Origin: CAWGCE01 sp964480915
GTDB lineage: Bacteria; Planctomycetota; Planctomycetia; Pirellulales; Pirellulaceae
Assembly: GCA_964480915.1 (NCBI GenBank)
Contig: CAYZRS010000003.1
Coordinates: 112,240-176,239 of the forward strand
Length of the DNA: 64,000 nucleotides
Reading direction: 5' to 3'
Shown: positions 43,677 to 51,332 of the stretch, in pieces
How the letters are laid out: each line of letters starts with the position of its first letter
Numbering within the stretch: the first letter of the stretch is position 1
Notes under the pieces: generated by a model
Database searches by the model: none
Seen by the model: the letters and a program-made list of their open reading frames with translations, nothing else
Told to the model about the DNA's origin: nothing
Position numbers and translations under genes: made by a program

Positions 43677-43891
43677 GATCGGTCGTCCTCCTGATCAGGG
43701 CGAGACAAGAGCAGTCGCAACAGTGCCAGTGTCGGAGCGACCACCATCAACAACGCCATCATCCAGCCTTGCATCGCCATGCCGCCCCAGGAAAGTGATC
43801 GTGACCAGGGTAGAAACGACACCACGGAAAAGGTGCCGAGCAGGCCCAAGAACAGCAAATCTCCGCGCGACATTGGAAAGAAGTTTTGCAT
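43673..43891 (-). CDS. Small membrane protein, symporter partner
   Basis: A product of about 72 residues from ATG 43891 (a TTG 63 bases upstream is another possible start). Two hydrophobic segments, LLFLGLLGTFSVVSFLPW and MQGWMMALLMVVAPTLALLRLLL. The end overlaps the symporter start by four bases. Small DUF3311-like proteins accompany SSF transporters in other bacteria, and this one fits that role by size and position, though the family was not verified. Confidence 0.7.
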   Translation of the reverse strand: MQNFFPMSRGDLLFLGLLGTFSVVSFLPWSRSLSWGGMAMQGWMMALLMVVAPTLALLRLLLSRPDQEDDRS

Positions 43892-43963
43892 GATCAAAAA
43901 GGGCTCGACTAATTCCGTAAAAGGTTGCCTCTGTTCGAATTCGTACGGTGACAATCGCGCTGT

Positions 43964-45127
43964 CTAAACGACGACGATCTTCTCGGCCCTCTCGCCAAGC
44001 TGTGCCAGTTGGCCCAGCCAGTCCGCGACCAGTGTGGCGTCATGCGGGGCTCCCGAAACACCGGGGGGTATCTTTCCTTCAACGACCGATTCGACCGCGA
44101 TACTTGCGGGTAATGAGACTAATCGAGCCATCGCCGAACCGAGTCCGTTGCCTGATTCATCCAGGCTGTAAACTTGGTGCCAGATGGGCCGATTGTCACG
44201 CCGCACATCCAGTTCGACCATCAGCACGACGCGATCGGCCTCGCCTTCTGCAAGGCGATGTTGTGCCCAGAGTTCGTCACTCTTGGCTGCTAAGACGGCG
44301 TCTCGTTCGTCTCCCTGGGTACCATCGACAAGCTGAAAAATATCGTCCCAAGCCGAAGCCCAGCCATCGTATCGTAATGTTCCGCGTACGAACTCTTGAA
44401 CATTCCAATCTTCGCCAAAACCGTACTCGGTCAGATAAGGAATCGAATCGCGGTTTGGGTAAGACTCAAACGTCTCCGTGTGGCCACCGGGCAGGCGTAC
44501 ATTCTGTTTTTGCAGCGCGTGCCACGGTCGATTCGCCGTCTTCGTTTCGCCGCCCGCGATCCACTGCGACTGATTGGTGAGCGCTCGTAACACGCCCAGC
44601 GGCGACCAGGAAAATTTGTAGCGGAAGTCGTTCATCTCTTTCGAGAGGCCACCACAGTAGGAGCGAAAGTAATGTTCGTTCGAAGTGTCAAAAAGCTCAG
44701 ACGCTTGGTACTCGGCCATCAAAGCATGAGCCATCCAGTGGTCGATGCCCGGATCGAGCCCCGATTCGTTGACGAAACAGAGTCCGCTCCCTTGGGCCGC
44801 TTCGTGAAGCGACAACATCTCGGACGACACGTAGCTTGAGGAGAGGAAATGGGCCTTTTTGTCGAGGCAAATGTTGGCGACTTGCATGTGCATCGTTGCC
44901 GGCAGCATCGAGACCAACAGATCGCCCTCCAGCACCTCGGCAGCCAGCGTTTCCCAATCCAAGGGGCGGGCTGTCGCGTTGTCGGTTGCCAGATCGAGTC
45001 GGCTGAGTTGCTCTTCCGCTTTACTCAAGGTCCGATTCCAAAGCACAAGCGGGTGTCCGCTTTGAGCCAAACGACGGATGCCTGGGCCCGAACTGAGGCC
45101 TGCTCCTAACCAATGAACGGTTGGCAT
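43964..45127 (-). CDS. Saccharopine dehydrogenase family, Lys9-like
   Basis: The 387-residue protein has a Rossmann start (VHWLGAGLSSGPGIRRL), then NESGLDPGIDHWMAHAL and YCGGLSKEMNDFRYKFSWSPLGVLRAL, the core signature of glutamate-forming saccharopine reductase. With the Lys1-like partner immediately upstream (its stop at 45128 touches this start), lysine plus 2-oxoglutarate could become saccharopine and then aminoadipate semialdehyde plus glutamate. Carboxynorspermidine synthase is a related alternative, but no norspermidine genes are near. Confidence 0.88.
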   Translation of the reverse strand: MPTVHWLGAGLSSGPGIRRLAQSGHPLVLWNRTLSKAEEQLSRLDLATDNATARPLDWETLAAEVLEGDLLVSMLPATMHMQVANICLDKKAHFLSSSYVSSEMLSLHEAAQGSGLCFVNESGLDPGIDHWMAHALMAEYQASELFDTSNEHYFRSYCGGLSKEMNDFRYKFSWSPLGVLRALTNQSQWIAGGETKTANRPWHALQKQNVRLPGGHTETFESYPNRDSIPYLTEYGFGEDWNVQEFVRGTLRYDGWASAWDDIFQLVDGTQGDERDAVLAAKSDELWAQHRLAEGEADRVVLMVELDVRRDNRPIWHQVYSLDESGNGLGSAMARLVSLPASIAVESVVEGKIPPGVSGAPHDATLVADWLGQLAQLGERAEKIVVV

Positions 45128-46216
45128 CTAAGACTCCTGTACGAAAGAAGAAGCGAGTTGGGATTTTTCGAGGAAGAGGTCGAGCGCTCGCTGCCAAACG
45201 CCCTGTGCGGGATTTTGCAGCTGCAGTAAGTGAGGCATCAGCTGTCCACAGAAATCTTCACTGCTTTCGATGGGAAGCAGCGAAGGTAGATGGTCGATGG
45301 CGACCAAATCCAACGGGCGATCGCCTTCGATAAGCCGCAGCGCCGGGTCGTCAAACGTTGTGCAACGATCGTAAATGGGCAGCGGATTGTATTCGCCGTA
45401 CGGATCACAGCTGACGTCGCAGATGAGGCTCAGTCGGCGACCTGGCTCTGCGAGCATTTCACGAGTAACGAAAGGAGGCACGCTTTGCTGAACGAAAACA
45501 CAATTGAGCAGGAGGTCGTGCTGCAGTGCCTCGACGAAGGGGCCTCCTCGCTCGGTTTCTGCGAGGTCCCATTTTGTCGCCTGAATGCCGACTTGTTCGC
45601 ACAGACTGACGGCGCCCCGCCCGCTGCGGCCCAGGGCACCAATGATCAGCATCGAAGGGGAATGTTCGACGGACCCGAGGGCCGTCCTGACGTCCTCGAC
45701 GAGTGCCGACTGGCTTGGGCGGGCTTCGATCGGTGGCAAGATCGGCTGACGCCCCTGTTGCTGGCCCGCCCAACCGAGTAGCGCCAAAGCGGCGCCGGCG
45801 AACCCGGCCCAATGACCAAACGCCGCGATGCGCCGTCCCCGTTCGTCGACCAAGTACTCCAGGTCGTACAACTTGCCTCCACCCGCGGTGAATCGTTGGA
45901 GTGTGTGGTACCAACCGGACTGTTCTTTGTAGACATGCGCGAAGTGAATGTGACGATGATGGAGTGGACGCCCTGTGGGGTCGAGCTCTTTAAGACCCAG
46001 GATGAAGGCGTCGTCCGGTGCCGTCGATTCCCAGCTGTGCGCCGCGGCGATTTGGCAACCGGCCGCTTCGTAATCAGCGATCGGAATCGGATTTTGAGGG
46101 GAATCTTCGACGGTCAATCGGAAACCGGCATCGATCAGTTGCTTCGCAAACGTTGGGGTTAGCGCGGTCCGCTGTTCTCGCGGTTTCGATTCAGCACGGA
46201 GCCATACGTGAGTCAT
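45128..46216 (-). CDS. Saccharopine dehydrogenase (lysine-forming type), Lys1-like
   Basis: The start is the ATG at 46216 with a GGAG element; 362 residues, close to yeast Lys1 (about 373). Family features are WLRAESKPREQRTALTP, LGLKELDP, HIHFAHVYKEQSGW, GRSGRGAVSLCEQVG and LICDVSCDPYGEYNPLPIYD. Its stop abuts the Lys9-like start and its start overlaps the iclR stop by four bases. In a catabolic direction it would join lysine and 2-oxoglutarate into saccharopine. Bacteria use it for degradation more often than synthesis. Confidence 0.92.
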   Translation of the reverse strand: MTHVWLRAESKPREQRTALTPTFAKQLIDAGFRLTVEDSPQNPIPIADYEAAGCQIAAAHSWESTAPDDAFILGLKELDPTGRPLHHRHIHFAHVYKEQSGWYHTLQRFTAGGGKLYDLEYLVDERGRRIAAFGHWAGFAGAALALLGWAGQQQGRQPILPPIEARPSQSALVEDVRTALGSVEHSPSMLIIGALGRSGRGAVSLCEQVGIQATKWDLAETERGGPFVEALQHDLLLNCVFVQQSVPPFVTREMLAEPGRRLSLICDVSCDPYGEYNPLPIYDRCTTFDDPALRLIEGDRPLDLVAIDHLPSLLPIESSEDFCGQLMPHLLQLQNPAQGVWQRALDLFLEKSQLASSFVQES

Positions 46217-46998
46217 GAATCGCTCCGATCGCCACCAAGACCCTGAGAAATGCGTCGACAGCAATCCACCAAGGGAGCGATGTAGCTTGTGACGAAGTCG
46301 GCTGCGAGGCGAAATTTTGGGACACTGATGCTGACGCCGGCGATCGGATTCCCCCGATGGTCGAAGATCGGCGCGCCAAAACAGACGATATCGAGTTCGG
46401 CTTCTTGATCACTGATTGCGTAGCCCTCCGCTTGGATTCCGATGAGCTGACGTTTGAGTTGTGATCGACTGACGATGGTGAATTCGGTCAGGCGACGCAT
46501 GTCGATTTCTGCGACGATCGTGTCACGTTCATTTTCAGGCAGGTGTGCGAGGAGTGACTTGCCAATCGAACTGGCGTGCATGTCGACGCGCCCGCCAACT
46601 TTCGTCGCCAAGCGAATCGCGTGAGGGCTGTCTTGCTTCAGTAGATATACCATCTGTTGGCCGCTGCGGACGGCTAGGTGAGTCGTCTCCTGAGTCGCTT
46701 GGCTCAATCGCTTTAGCTCTGGTTCCGCGCGACGGACGACTTCGTTCTGCTCGATCGCTCGACCGGCGAACTGAAACATGCGAGACCCGATCAAGAACCG
46801 GTGGTCGCTCGTCTCCGTCACTAACTGTTCGGCGATCAACGCCTTCAAAATCCGATGGACCGTTTGACGCGGTAGGCCGCTCTTGTCGACGAGTTCAGAC
46901 TTCGTGGGGAGTTCCGCCGCATCGGCGATCAGCTGCATCAAGTCGATGCCTTTGGAAAATGCGGCGGTCCCCTGGACGGGCGATTTCGTCGTTGGCAT
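46213..46998 (-). CDS. IclR family transcriptional regulator
   Basis: The 261-residue protein has a winged HTH N-terminus (GIDLMQLIADAAELPTKSELVDKSGLPRQTVHRILKAL) and the IclR effector domain (SIGKSLLAHLPENERD, GAPIFDHRGNPIAGVSISVP). It is the first gene of the island, overlapping the Lys1-like gene, and probably controls the whole block by binding near 47054-47116 and sensing a lysine-pathway metabolite. Confidence 0.95.
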   Translation of the reverse strand: MPTTKSPVQGTAAFSKGIDLMQLIADAAELPTKSELVDKSGLPRQTVHRILKALIAEQLVTETSDHRFLIGSRMFQFAGRAIEQNEVVRRAEPELKRLSQATQETTHLAVRSGQQMVYLLKQDSPHAIRLATKVGGRVDMHASSIGKSLLAHLPENERDTIVAEIDMRRLTEFTIVSRSQLKRQLIGIQAEGYAISDQEAELDIVCFGAPIFDHRGNPIAGVSISVPKFRLAADFVTSYIAPLVDCCRRISQGLGGDRSDS

Positions 46999-47053
46999 GG
47001 CTGCGGTTTAGGAAAGGAGAAGTGACCGGTGATGCGAAGGGAACGGTGGGCCG

Positions 47054-47089
47054 GTCGCTCATCATACCGACCGAGCGACATAATCACAA
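47054..47089 (-). promoter_or_regulatory. Candidate promoter and operator of the iclR-led operon
   Basis: Reading the minus strand, TTGTGA (47089-47084) and TATGAT (47066-47061) are 17 bases apart, a good -35/-10 pair. An inverted repeat, GTCGCTC (47054-47060) with GAGCGAC (47073-47079), overlaps the -10 element and the spacer, a place where a repressor would block transcription. No transcript data support it. Confidence 0.6.
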
Positions 47090-47101
47090 TATGAGCATCA
47101 G

Positions 47102-47116
47102 GACCACAATGTGGTC
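47102..47116. promoter_or_regulatory. Palindromic site upstream of iclR
   Basis: GACCACAATGTGGTC is a 7+1+7 palindrome, perfect except for the centre base. It lies upstream of the promoter candidate, between iclR and the divergent small membrane protein gene, as expected for an IclR-family operator or activator site. Confidence 0.55.
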
Positions 47117-47252
47117 GATTGGTGGCTGTGGCCGGTTGGCGTCGTTCAAGAGAAGGCGTCGCTTAGCGGATGGAGGGCCGGGCCTGACGTTGGCTGGGGG
47201 CAATCAACGTCTAGGATCAGCCCGTTTTTTTGAACGCAAGCGAGGTTAAGAG

Positions 47253-47582
47253 ATGGAAATCGATGGCCGGAATTTTCAAGCAACCGTACTTGGATTCGGA
47301 TTGTTATTCGCGATCTTCGTGTGCGTCGCCATGTCGCACAGCGAGGAGAAGATCGCTCCGGAGCCTGTCCACACGGTCGGTAGTCAGCACATCCCCGTGG
47401 TCGCGGTTGAAGACGACGCGAAATTCACCGCGGAGGATTTTCGACTGATTCAGCTCGACGATGGCCATGATTACTGGGTTTTTCGTAACCGCAAGAACGA
47501 CCGCGGCTATGCCGGCATGGCCCATTCACCCGAATGCCAGAAATGCGTCAAAGGGGGCGACCGTCTGGTCGACCGTCTATAA
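47253..47582 (+). CDS. Small membrane-anchored hypothetical protein
   Basis: A 109-residue product from ATG 47253, with GAGG seven bases upstream. It has one membrane segment near the N-terminus (VLGFGLLFAIFVCVAM), an external part DFRLIQLDDGHDYWVFRNRKNDRGYAGMAHSPECQKCVKG with a CQKC motif near the end, and no known family. It is divergent from iclR across a shared regulatory region. Confidence 0.65.
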   Translation: MEIDGRNFQATVLGFGLLFAIFVCVAMSHSEEKIAPEPVHTVGSQHIPVVAVEDDAKFTAEDFRLIQLDDGHDYWVFRNRKNDRGYAGMAHSPECQKCVKGGDRLVDRL

Positions 47583-47943
47583 CGTCGCTCGCAGCAGTCG
47601 AGGAAATTTCAAAGAGGTCGCCGCCATTCGGGTGGCGGCCTCGCTGTCGTCACGTTCGTGGCGGTTGGCTGGCGGGCCGCTAGAGTGATGCGGTTGCTTG
47701 GCCCGCACGATGCCTGGGATCGGCGCGGTGCAGCTCGGAGGCCTGGATAGCGCCAGTCATATTTGTCTCATCCTGCCGCTCGGAATTCGGTTCTCACTGC
47801 GATTCGTCCGATCACCGACTGGGCCTCCGTCCCGCTGGGACCGTGCGCGTCAACGGCCAATTCGAAACCGGGCAATGCCACAATCTCGGTCTCTGGAGCC
47901 TGGCACGTGGCAATTCGGCGGCCCAAGGCCAAAAAACGATGGA
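47583..47943. other. Intergenic before the arsR operon, with one hairpin
   Basis: A GC-rich hairpin GCCGCCA/TGGCGGC with a six-base loop lies at 47620-47639, 38 bases after the preceding gene, but without a T-run. A weaker 7-base stem pairs 47672-47678 with 47700-47706. No gene was recognised. Confidence 0.45.
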
Positions 47944-47981
47944 TTGACATATCGCGAGATGACGATATGTTTAAGGGGAGG
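47944..47981 (+). promoter_or_regulatory. arsR promoter with overlapping palindromic operator
   Basis: A consensus -35 TTGACA (47944-47949) and TATGTT (47966-47971) 16 bases later. The perfect inverted repeat ACATATCG (47947-47954) / CGATATGT (47963-47970) lies over the promoter, as in ArsR/BigR autorepression. The ribosome-binding site AGGGGAGG ends at 47981, eight bases before ATG 47990. Confidence 0.75.
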
Positions 47982-47989
47982 ATCAATCG

Positions 47990-48349
47990 ATGGATGGGAA
48001 AATGAGTTCCAGCAAAACGAGTGCAAGCAAGAAGGCAAAGAAGAAGCCGGCCGGCGATCCGGAAGCGTTTGCGATGGCGGCTGAATGTCTCAAGGTGTTA
48101 GCGCACCCCGTCCGCCTGCGGATGGTCCAGCTCTTACTGCACGGGCGTTACACGGTCGGGGAGTTGGCGGAAGATTCTGGTGTCCCGGATAACGTGGCGT
48201 CGGAACACCTGCGATTGATGCAGCGATGTGGTTTCTTCACAAGTGAGCGGGACGGGCGGCGTGTTTACTACCAAGTCGCCGAGCCGCATCTCGCGAATAT
48301 TATGCAGTGTGTCGAAAGTCGATTCTTGCAGGGTAAATCAGGGAAATAG
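47990..48349 (+). CDS. ArsR family regulator (BigR/SqrR-like context)
   Basis: A 119-residue winged-HTH protein: LKVLAHPVRLRMVQLLLHGRYTVGELAEDSG followed by the recognition region NVASEHLRLMQRCGF and wing ERDGRRVYYQV. Sulfide/persulfide sensors of this group usually have a cysteine after the VRLxxV helix start; here that position is Gln. Three other cysteines (AAECLK, MQRCGF, IMQCVE) are present. It likely represses its own promoter and the downstream sulfur genes and is released by a sulfur species or metal. Confidence 0.9.
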   Translation: MDGKMSSSKTSASKKAKKKPAGDPEAFAMAAECLKVLAHPVRLRMVQLLLHGRYTVGELAEDSGVPDNVASEHLRLMQRCGFFTSERDGRRVYYQVAEPHLANIMQCVESRFLQGKSGK

Positions 48350-48420
48350 CAGTTGTCCGACCAGTGCTCTGACCATCACGGATGTTTCGTTTTCCTTTCC
48401 AACGGGATGAAGGATTCAGC

Positions 48421-48786
48421 ATGACGACCACGAAAGAACACGACGAGCGAATTGCCAAGATGACATTCGCGTCCGTCTATCCACACTACATTACGAAGGT
48501 CGAAAAGAAGGGACGAACCCAAGAAGAGCTGCATCAGGTCATTGAGTGGCTGACGGGTTTCGATGTCAAAAAATTGCAGAAGCTCATGGATCGTGATGCA
48601 ACGATGGAACAATTCTTCGCTGCGGCAACGATCAACCCCAACGCCAGTCTGATTACTGGTTCCATTTGTGGATACCGTATTGAAGAGATAAATACTCCGT
48701 TGACCCGACAGGCTCGATACATGGACAAGCTTGTAGATGAGCTTGCCAAAGGTCGGAAGATGGAAAAAATCCTCAGAACGCCTTAA
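48421..48786 (+). CDS. DUF2200 domain protein
   Basis: A 121-residue protein, start at 48421 with AAGGA. It follows the DUF2200 pattern throughout: RIAKMTFASVYPHYITKVEKKGR, EELHQVIEWLTGF, NPNASLITGSICGYRIEEI and YMDKLVDELAKGRKMEKIL. The function of the family is not known. It lies between the arsR and rhodanese genes on the same strand and may be co-regulated. Confidence 0.9.
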   Translation: MTTTKEHDERIAKMTFASVYPHYITKVEKKGRTQEELHQVIEWLTGFDVKKLQKLMDRDATMEQFFAAATINPNASLITGSICGYRIEEINTPLTRQARYMDKLVDELAKGRKMEKILRTP

Positions 48787-48939
48787 CGGGGAAATCATCG
48801 AATAGCAAAAACATGCACTGGGATCGCAAAGCCGGTTGCTATCGAAGGGGGAATCGCTTGTTGCGCCCCGGTGAATTTGAACGTTCGTGGACTTCAGCGT
48901 CCCTGTTTGCCTTCTCGAACTATCACAGCGAGGAACCTT

Positions 48940-49509
48940 ATGGAAAAGACCATTTCCGCTTCGAAACTTGCGGAGCTGAGCTTGCAGCAAGACGTTGATT
49001 TGCTCGACGTACGGACGCCTCTCGAATTTCGCGAGGTGCATGCGAAGATCGCTCGCAACCTTCCGCTCGACAGGCTCGATCCTAACTCGGTCATGGCCGA
49101 CAGGAACGGAACCGGTGACGACGCGTTGTACGTGATTTGCAAAATGGGCGGACGGGGCGCCACGGCATGTCGGAAATTCTACGAGGCCGGTTTCGAGAAT
49201 GTGATCAATGTGGAAGGTGGGACGGCGGCTTGGTCGGCCGCCGGCTTGCCAGTTGTCCGCGGTAAGCAAGCGGTCTCGCTCGAACGGCAAGTGCGCATCG
49301 TGGCCGGAACGATCGTTTTGCTCGCCAGTCTCCTTGCTGTGACGGTTCATCCGTACTTTGCCGGCATCGCCGCTTTTATGGGGGCCGGTCTGGCATTTGC
49401 CGGACTGACCGACACCTGCGGTATGGGAATGTTGCTGGCCAGAATGCCATGGAATCAGCTGAAACCGGCGCCCGAAGCTGGCTGCTTCACGGATCGATCG
49501 GTCGGATGA
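48940..49509 (+). CDS. Rhodanese-like domain plus DUF2892 membrane tail
   Basis: The 189-residue protein starts at 48940 with AGGA upstream. The rhodanese domain has DLLDVRTPLEFREVHAKIARNLPL and the active loop VICKMGGRG with the catalytic Cys. A two-helix membrane tail follows (IVAGTIVLLASLLAVTVHP and GIAAFMGAGLAFAGLTDTCGMGMLL), as in YgaP-like proteins. It would move sulfane sulfur at the membrane. Its stop overlaps the TauE start by four bases (ATGA). Confidence 0.92.
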   Translation: MEKTISASKLAELSLQQDVDLLDVRTPLEFREVHAKIARNLPLDRLDPNSVMADRNGTGDDALYVICKMGGRGATACRKFYEAGFENVINVEGGTAAWSAAGLPVVRGKQAVSLERQVRIVAGTIVLLASLLAVTVHPYFAGIAAFMGAGLAFAGLTDTCGMGMLLARMPWNQLKPAPEAGCFTDRSVG

Positions 49510-50363
49510 TGCTCCTTGTGCTCGGCGCTGTGATCATCGGTTTGACATTGGGGATGCTCGGTTCGGGCGGATCGGCGATCACCGTACCGATCTTGGTTTA
49601 TCTTGTAGGTCATGGAGCCAAGGAATCGATTGCCGAATCGATGGCGATCGTTGGCGTCATTTCTGCAGTCGCGGCGATTCCTTATGCGAGGGCAAAGCAA
49701 GTCGACTGGAGAAGCGTCATCTGTTTCGGCCTTCCTGCGATGCTAGGCACGTTCATTGGCGCTTGGTTGGGGGGCGCGGCGGCAGCATCGTTGCAACTCG
49801 TTGTGTTCGGCGTTGTTCTCTTGGTGGCGGCGGCCGTGATGCTGCGAAAAGCCAAAGCAGAATCGGCTGCCGAGACGACGGAGCCGCTGCGCCGTGCGCC
49901 GGTGGGGAAAGCGGTCGTCGAAGGCATGCTCGTCGGTACTCTGACCGGTTTCGTGGGTGTCGGCGGCGGGTTCTTGATCGTTCCGGCGCTCGTGGTGCTC
50001 GGGGGGCTGCCCATGCGACTGGCGATCGGCACGAGCCTAACCATCATTGCCATCAAGTCGGCAGTCGGCTTCCTTAAATATGAACACTATCTGTTAACGC
50101 ATGGTTCGTCCGTTGACGTCGCGACCATCCTGGTTGTCGTACTGATCGGAATCGTCGGCAGTCTGATTGGACGCAGCATCAATCAAAGACTGGATCAGCG
50201 GGCGTTAAAGCAAGTATTTGCGGTCTTCCTGGTCTTGATTGGTGCGTTCATCGTGATTCACGAGGGCAGCAAGATGTTTGGACGAAGCATCGAACGCATT
50301 GAGGCCGCCGCTCGATTCAAAATTGTGACCAGCAATCCTCAAGGAGTGTTTCGATGCGACTGA
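49506..50363 (+). CDS. TauE/SafE family sulfite exporter-like permease
   Basis: A 285-residue, about eight-helix protein from ATG 49506. The paired repeats read GLTLGMLGSGGSAITVPILVYL and GTLTGFVGVGGGFLIVPALV, the family hallmark. It is translationally coupled to the rhodanese gene. In BigR-type operons TauE exports sulfite made by persulfide dioxygenase; here that dioxygenase is only a remnant directly after this gene. Confidence 0.93.
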   Translation: MMLLVLGAVIIGLTLGMLGSGGSAITVPILVYLVGHGAKESIAESMAIVGVISAVAAIPYARAKQVDWRSVICFGLPAMLGTFIGAWLGGAAAASLQLVVFGVVLLVAAAVMLRKAKAESAAETTEPLRRAPVGKAVVEGMLVGTLTGFVGVGGGFLIVPALVVLGGLPMRLAIGTSLTIIAIKSAVGFLKYEHYLLTHGSSVDVATILVVVLIGIVGSLIGRSINQRLDQRALKQVFAVFLVLIGAFIVIHEGSKMFGRSIERIEAAARFKIVTSNPQGVFRCD

Positions 50364-50527
50364 AGTAATTCTACGACGAGGCGCTAGCGCACTCGTCGTA
50401 CATCGTTGGTTGTCAAAAATCGCGGGTGGCGATCGTGATCGATCCGGGGCGAGACATTGAGCAATACCTCGCCGTGGCGGAGCGTGAGTTCAGCTTTGCT
50501 TGTTTGAAGCCGCGACTGCCGTACTAA
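50354..50527 (+). pseudogene. Remnant of an MBL-fold persulfide dioxygenase-like gene
   Basis: From ATG 50354, with AAGGAG at 50341-50346, the frame reads MRLK, then a stop (TAA 50366-50368), then FYDEALAHSSYIVGCQ and IDPGRDIEQYLAVAE. This is the conserved N-terminus of MBL-fold/rhodanese persulfide hydrolases, in which Gln stands where the TAA is (CAA to TAA, one change). Similarity stops after about 45 residues and the frame ends at 50527, so the zinc-binding HxHxDH domain is gone. The gene is broken twice, by nonsense and by truncation. It overlaps the TauE end by ten bases. Confidence 0.8.
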
Positions 50528-50611
50528 GACTCGTTACCAACCGGCCAATGAAAGTTCGTTGCCCGACTTTAAGCGCAGTTCGCTCCTTGGAATATGATGA
50601 ATTCGCCTTGG

Positions 50612-51133
50612 CTAATCGCTCTCCAAGTCCAGCAGTCGTCGCTTCATGCCCTGCCCTCCCGGCGCGCTAAATCCGCCCAGCCCCTTGCCGGTTGAAGCGA
50701 CGACGCGGTGACACGGTACGATGAGTGGAATTGGATTGCCGGCCATTGCGTTTCCGACAGCACGGGCCGCATTGGGGCTGCCGGCCCTGGTTGCTAGCAC
50801 TTTGTAGGTGGCCGTTTGCCCACGGGGGATTTTTCGGCAGTGGTGGTAGACGCGATCTTGAAAGCGGGTCGATTTGCCGAAATCGAGCTCGATGTCGCTG
50901 AAATCGACCACTTCTCCGGCGGCATAGTCTTCGATACGATTGGCGAGCTCTTTCTGGGCCGGCGTCAAGTGGCTGTGAGGACTTTCTTTGCATAGCAAGC
51001 GGCGCAAAGCTTGCGTTTTATTCGGGTGGCCGAAACTGATCTGGCAAACTTTTTCTTCGTTCCAGCAGATCGAAACCCAACCCAGTTCCGTACAGAAGAC
51101 CGTACCAGTGACGGGTATTTGAAAGGAAGTCAT
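50612..51133 (-). CDS. ogt: Methylated-DNA-protein-cysteine methyltransferase
   Basis: The 173-residue protein starts at 51133 with a GAGG element. The active-site motif is IVPCHRVV; FSAPGGQGMKRRLLDLE and VGNAMAGNPIP are also typical. It repairs O6-alkylguanine by taking the alkyl group on its cysteine. There is no Ada regulatory domain. It is a single gene, convergent with the sulfur operon. Confidence 0.95.
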   Translation of the reverse strand: MTSFQIPVTGTVFCTELGWVSICWNEEKVCQISFGHPNKTQALRRLLCKESPHSHLTPAQKELANRIEDYAAGEVVDFSDIELDFGKSTRFQDRVYHHCRKIPRGQTATYKVLATRAGSPNAARAVGNAMAGNPIPLIVPCHRVVASTGKGLGGFSAPGGQGMKRRLLDLESD

Positions 51134-51332
51134 GGATGGCCTCGCACTTCGTAGTTCGTGACGGTTTTTCTTCTGGATGTTTTGCCCGTTGTGCCTTTGA
51201 CACAATGGAGGCCGGTTTTAGAATGGGAGCTGACGAGCTGCTTTGTGTCAAATCCAACAACCTTGTCCCGCGAACCATTCCTTCCTCGCGAAATTGGAAC
51301 ACGTGACACGGCAGCGATCAAGGAGCCAGTGG

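Noticed and set aside
46999..47252. Possible lysine riboswitch before the iclR operon
   Set aside because: I saw no conserved L-box helices; the palindromes fit protein sites better.
48376..49350. A 324-codon minus-strand open frame
   Set aside because: Covers the DUF2200 and rhodanese genes in antisense; both of those have clear family motifs.
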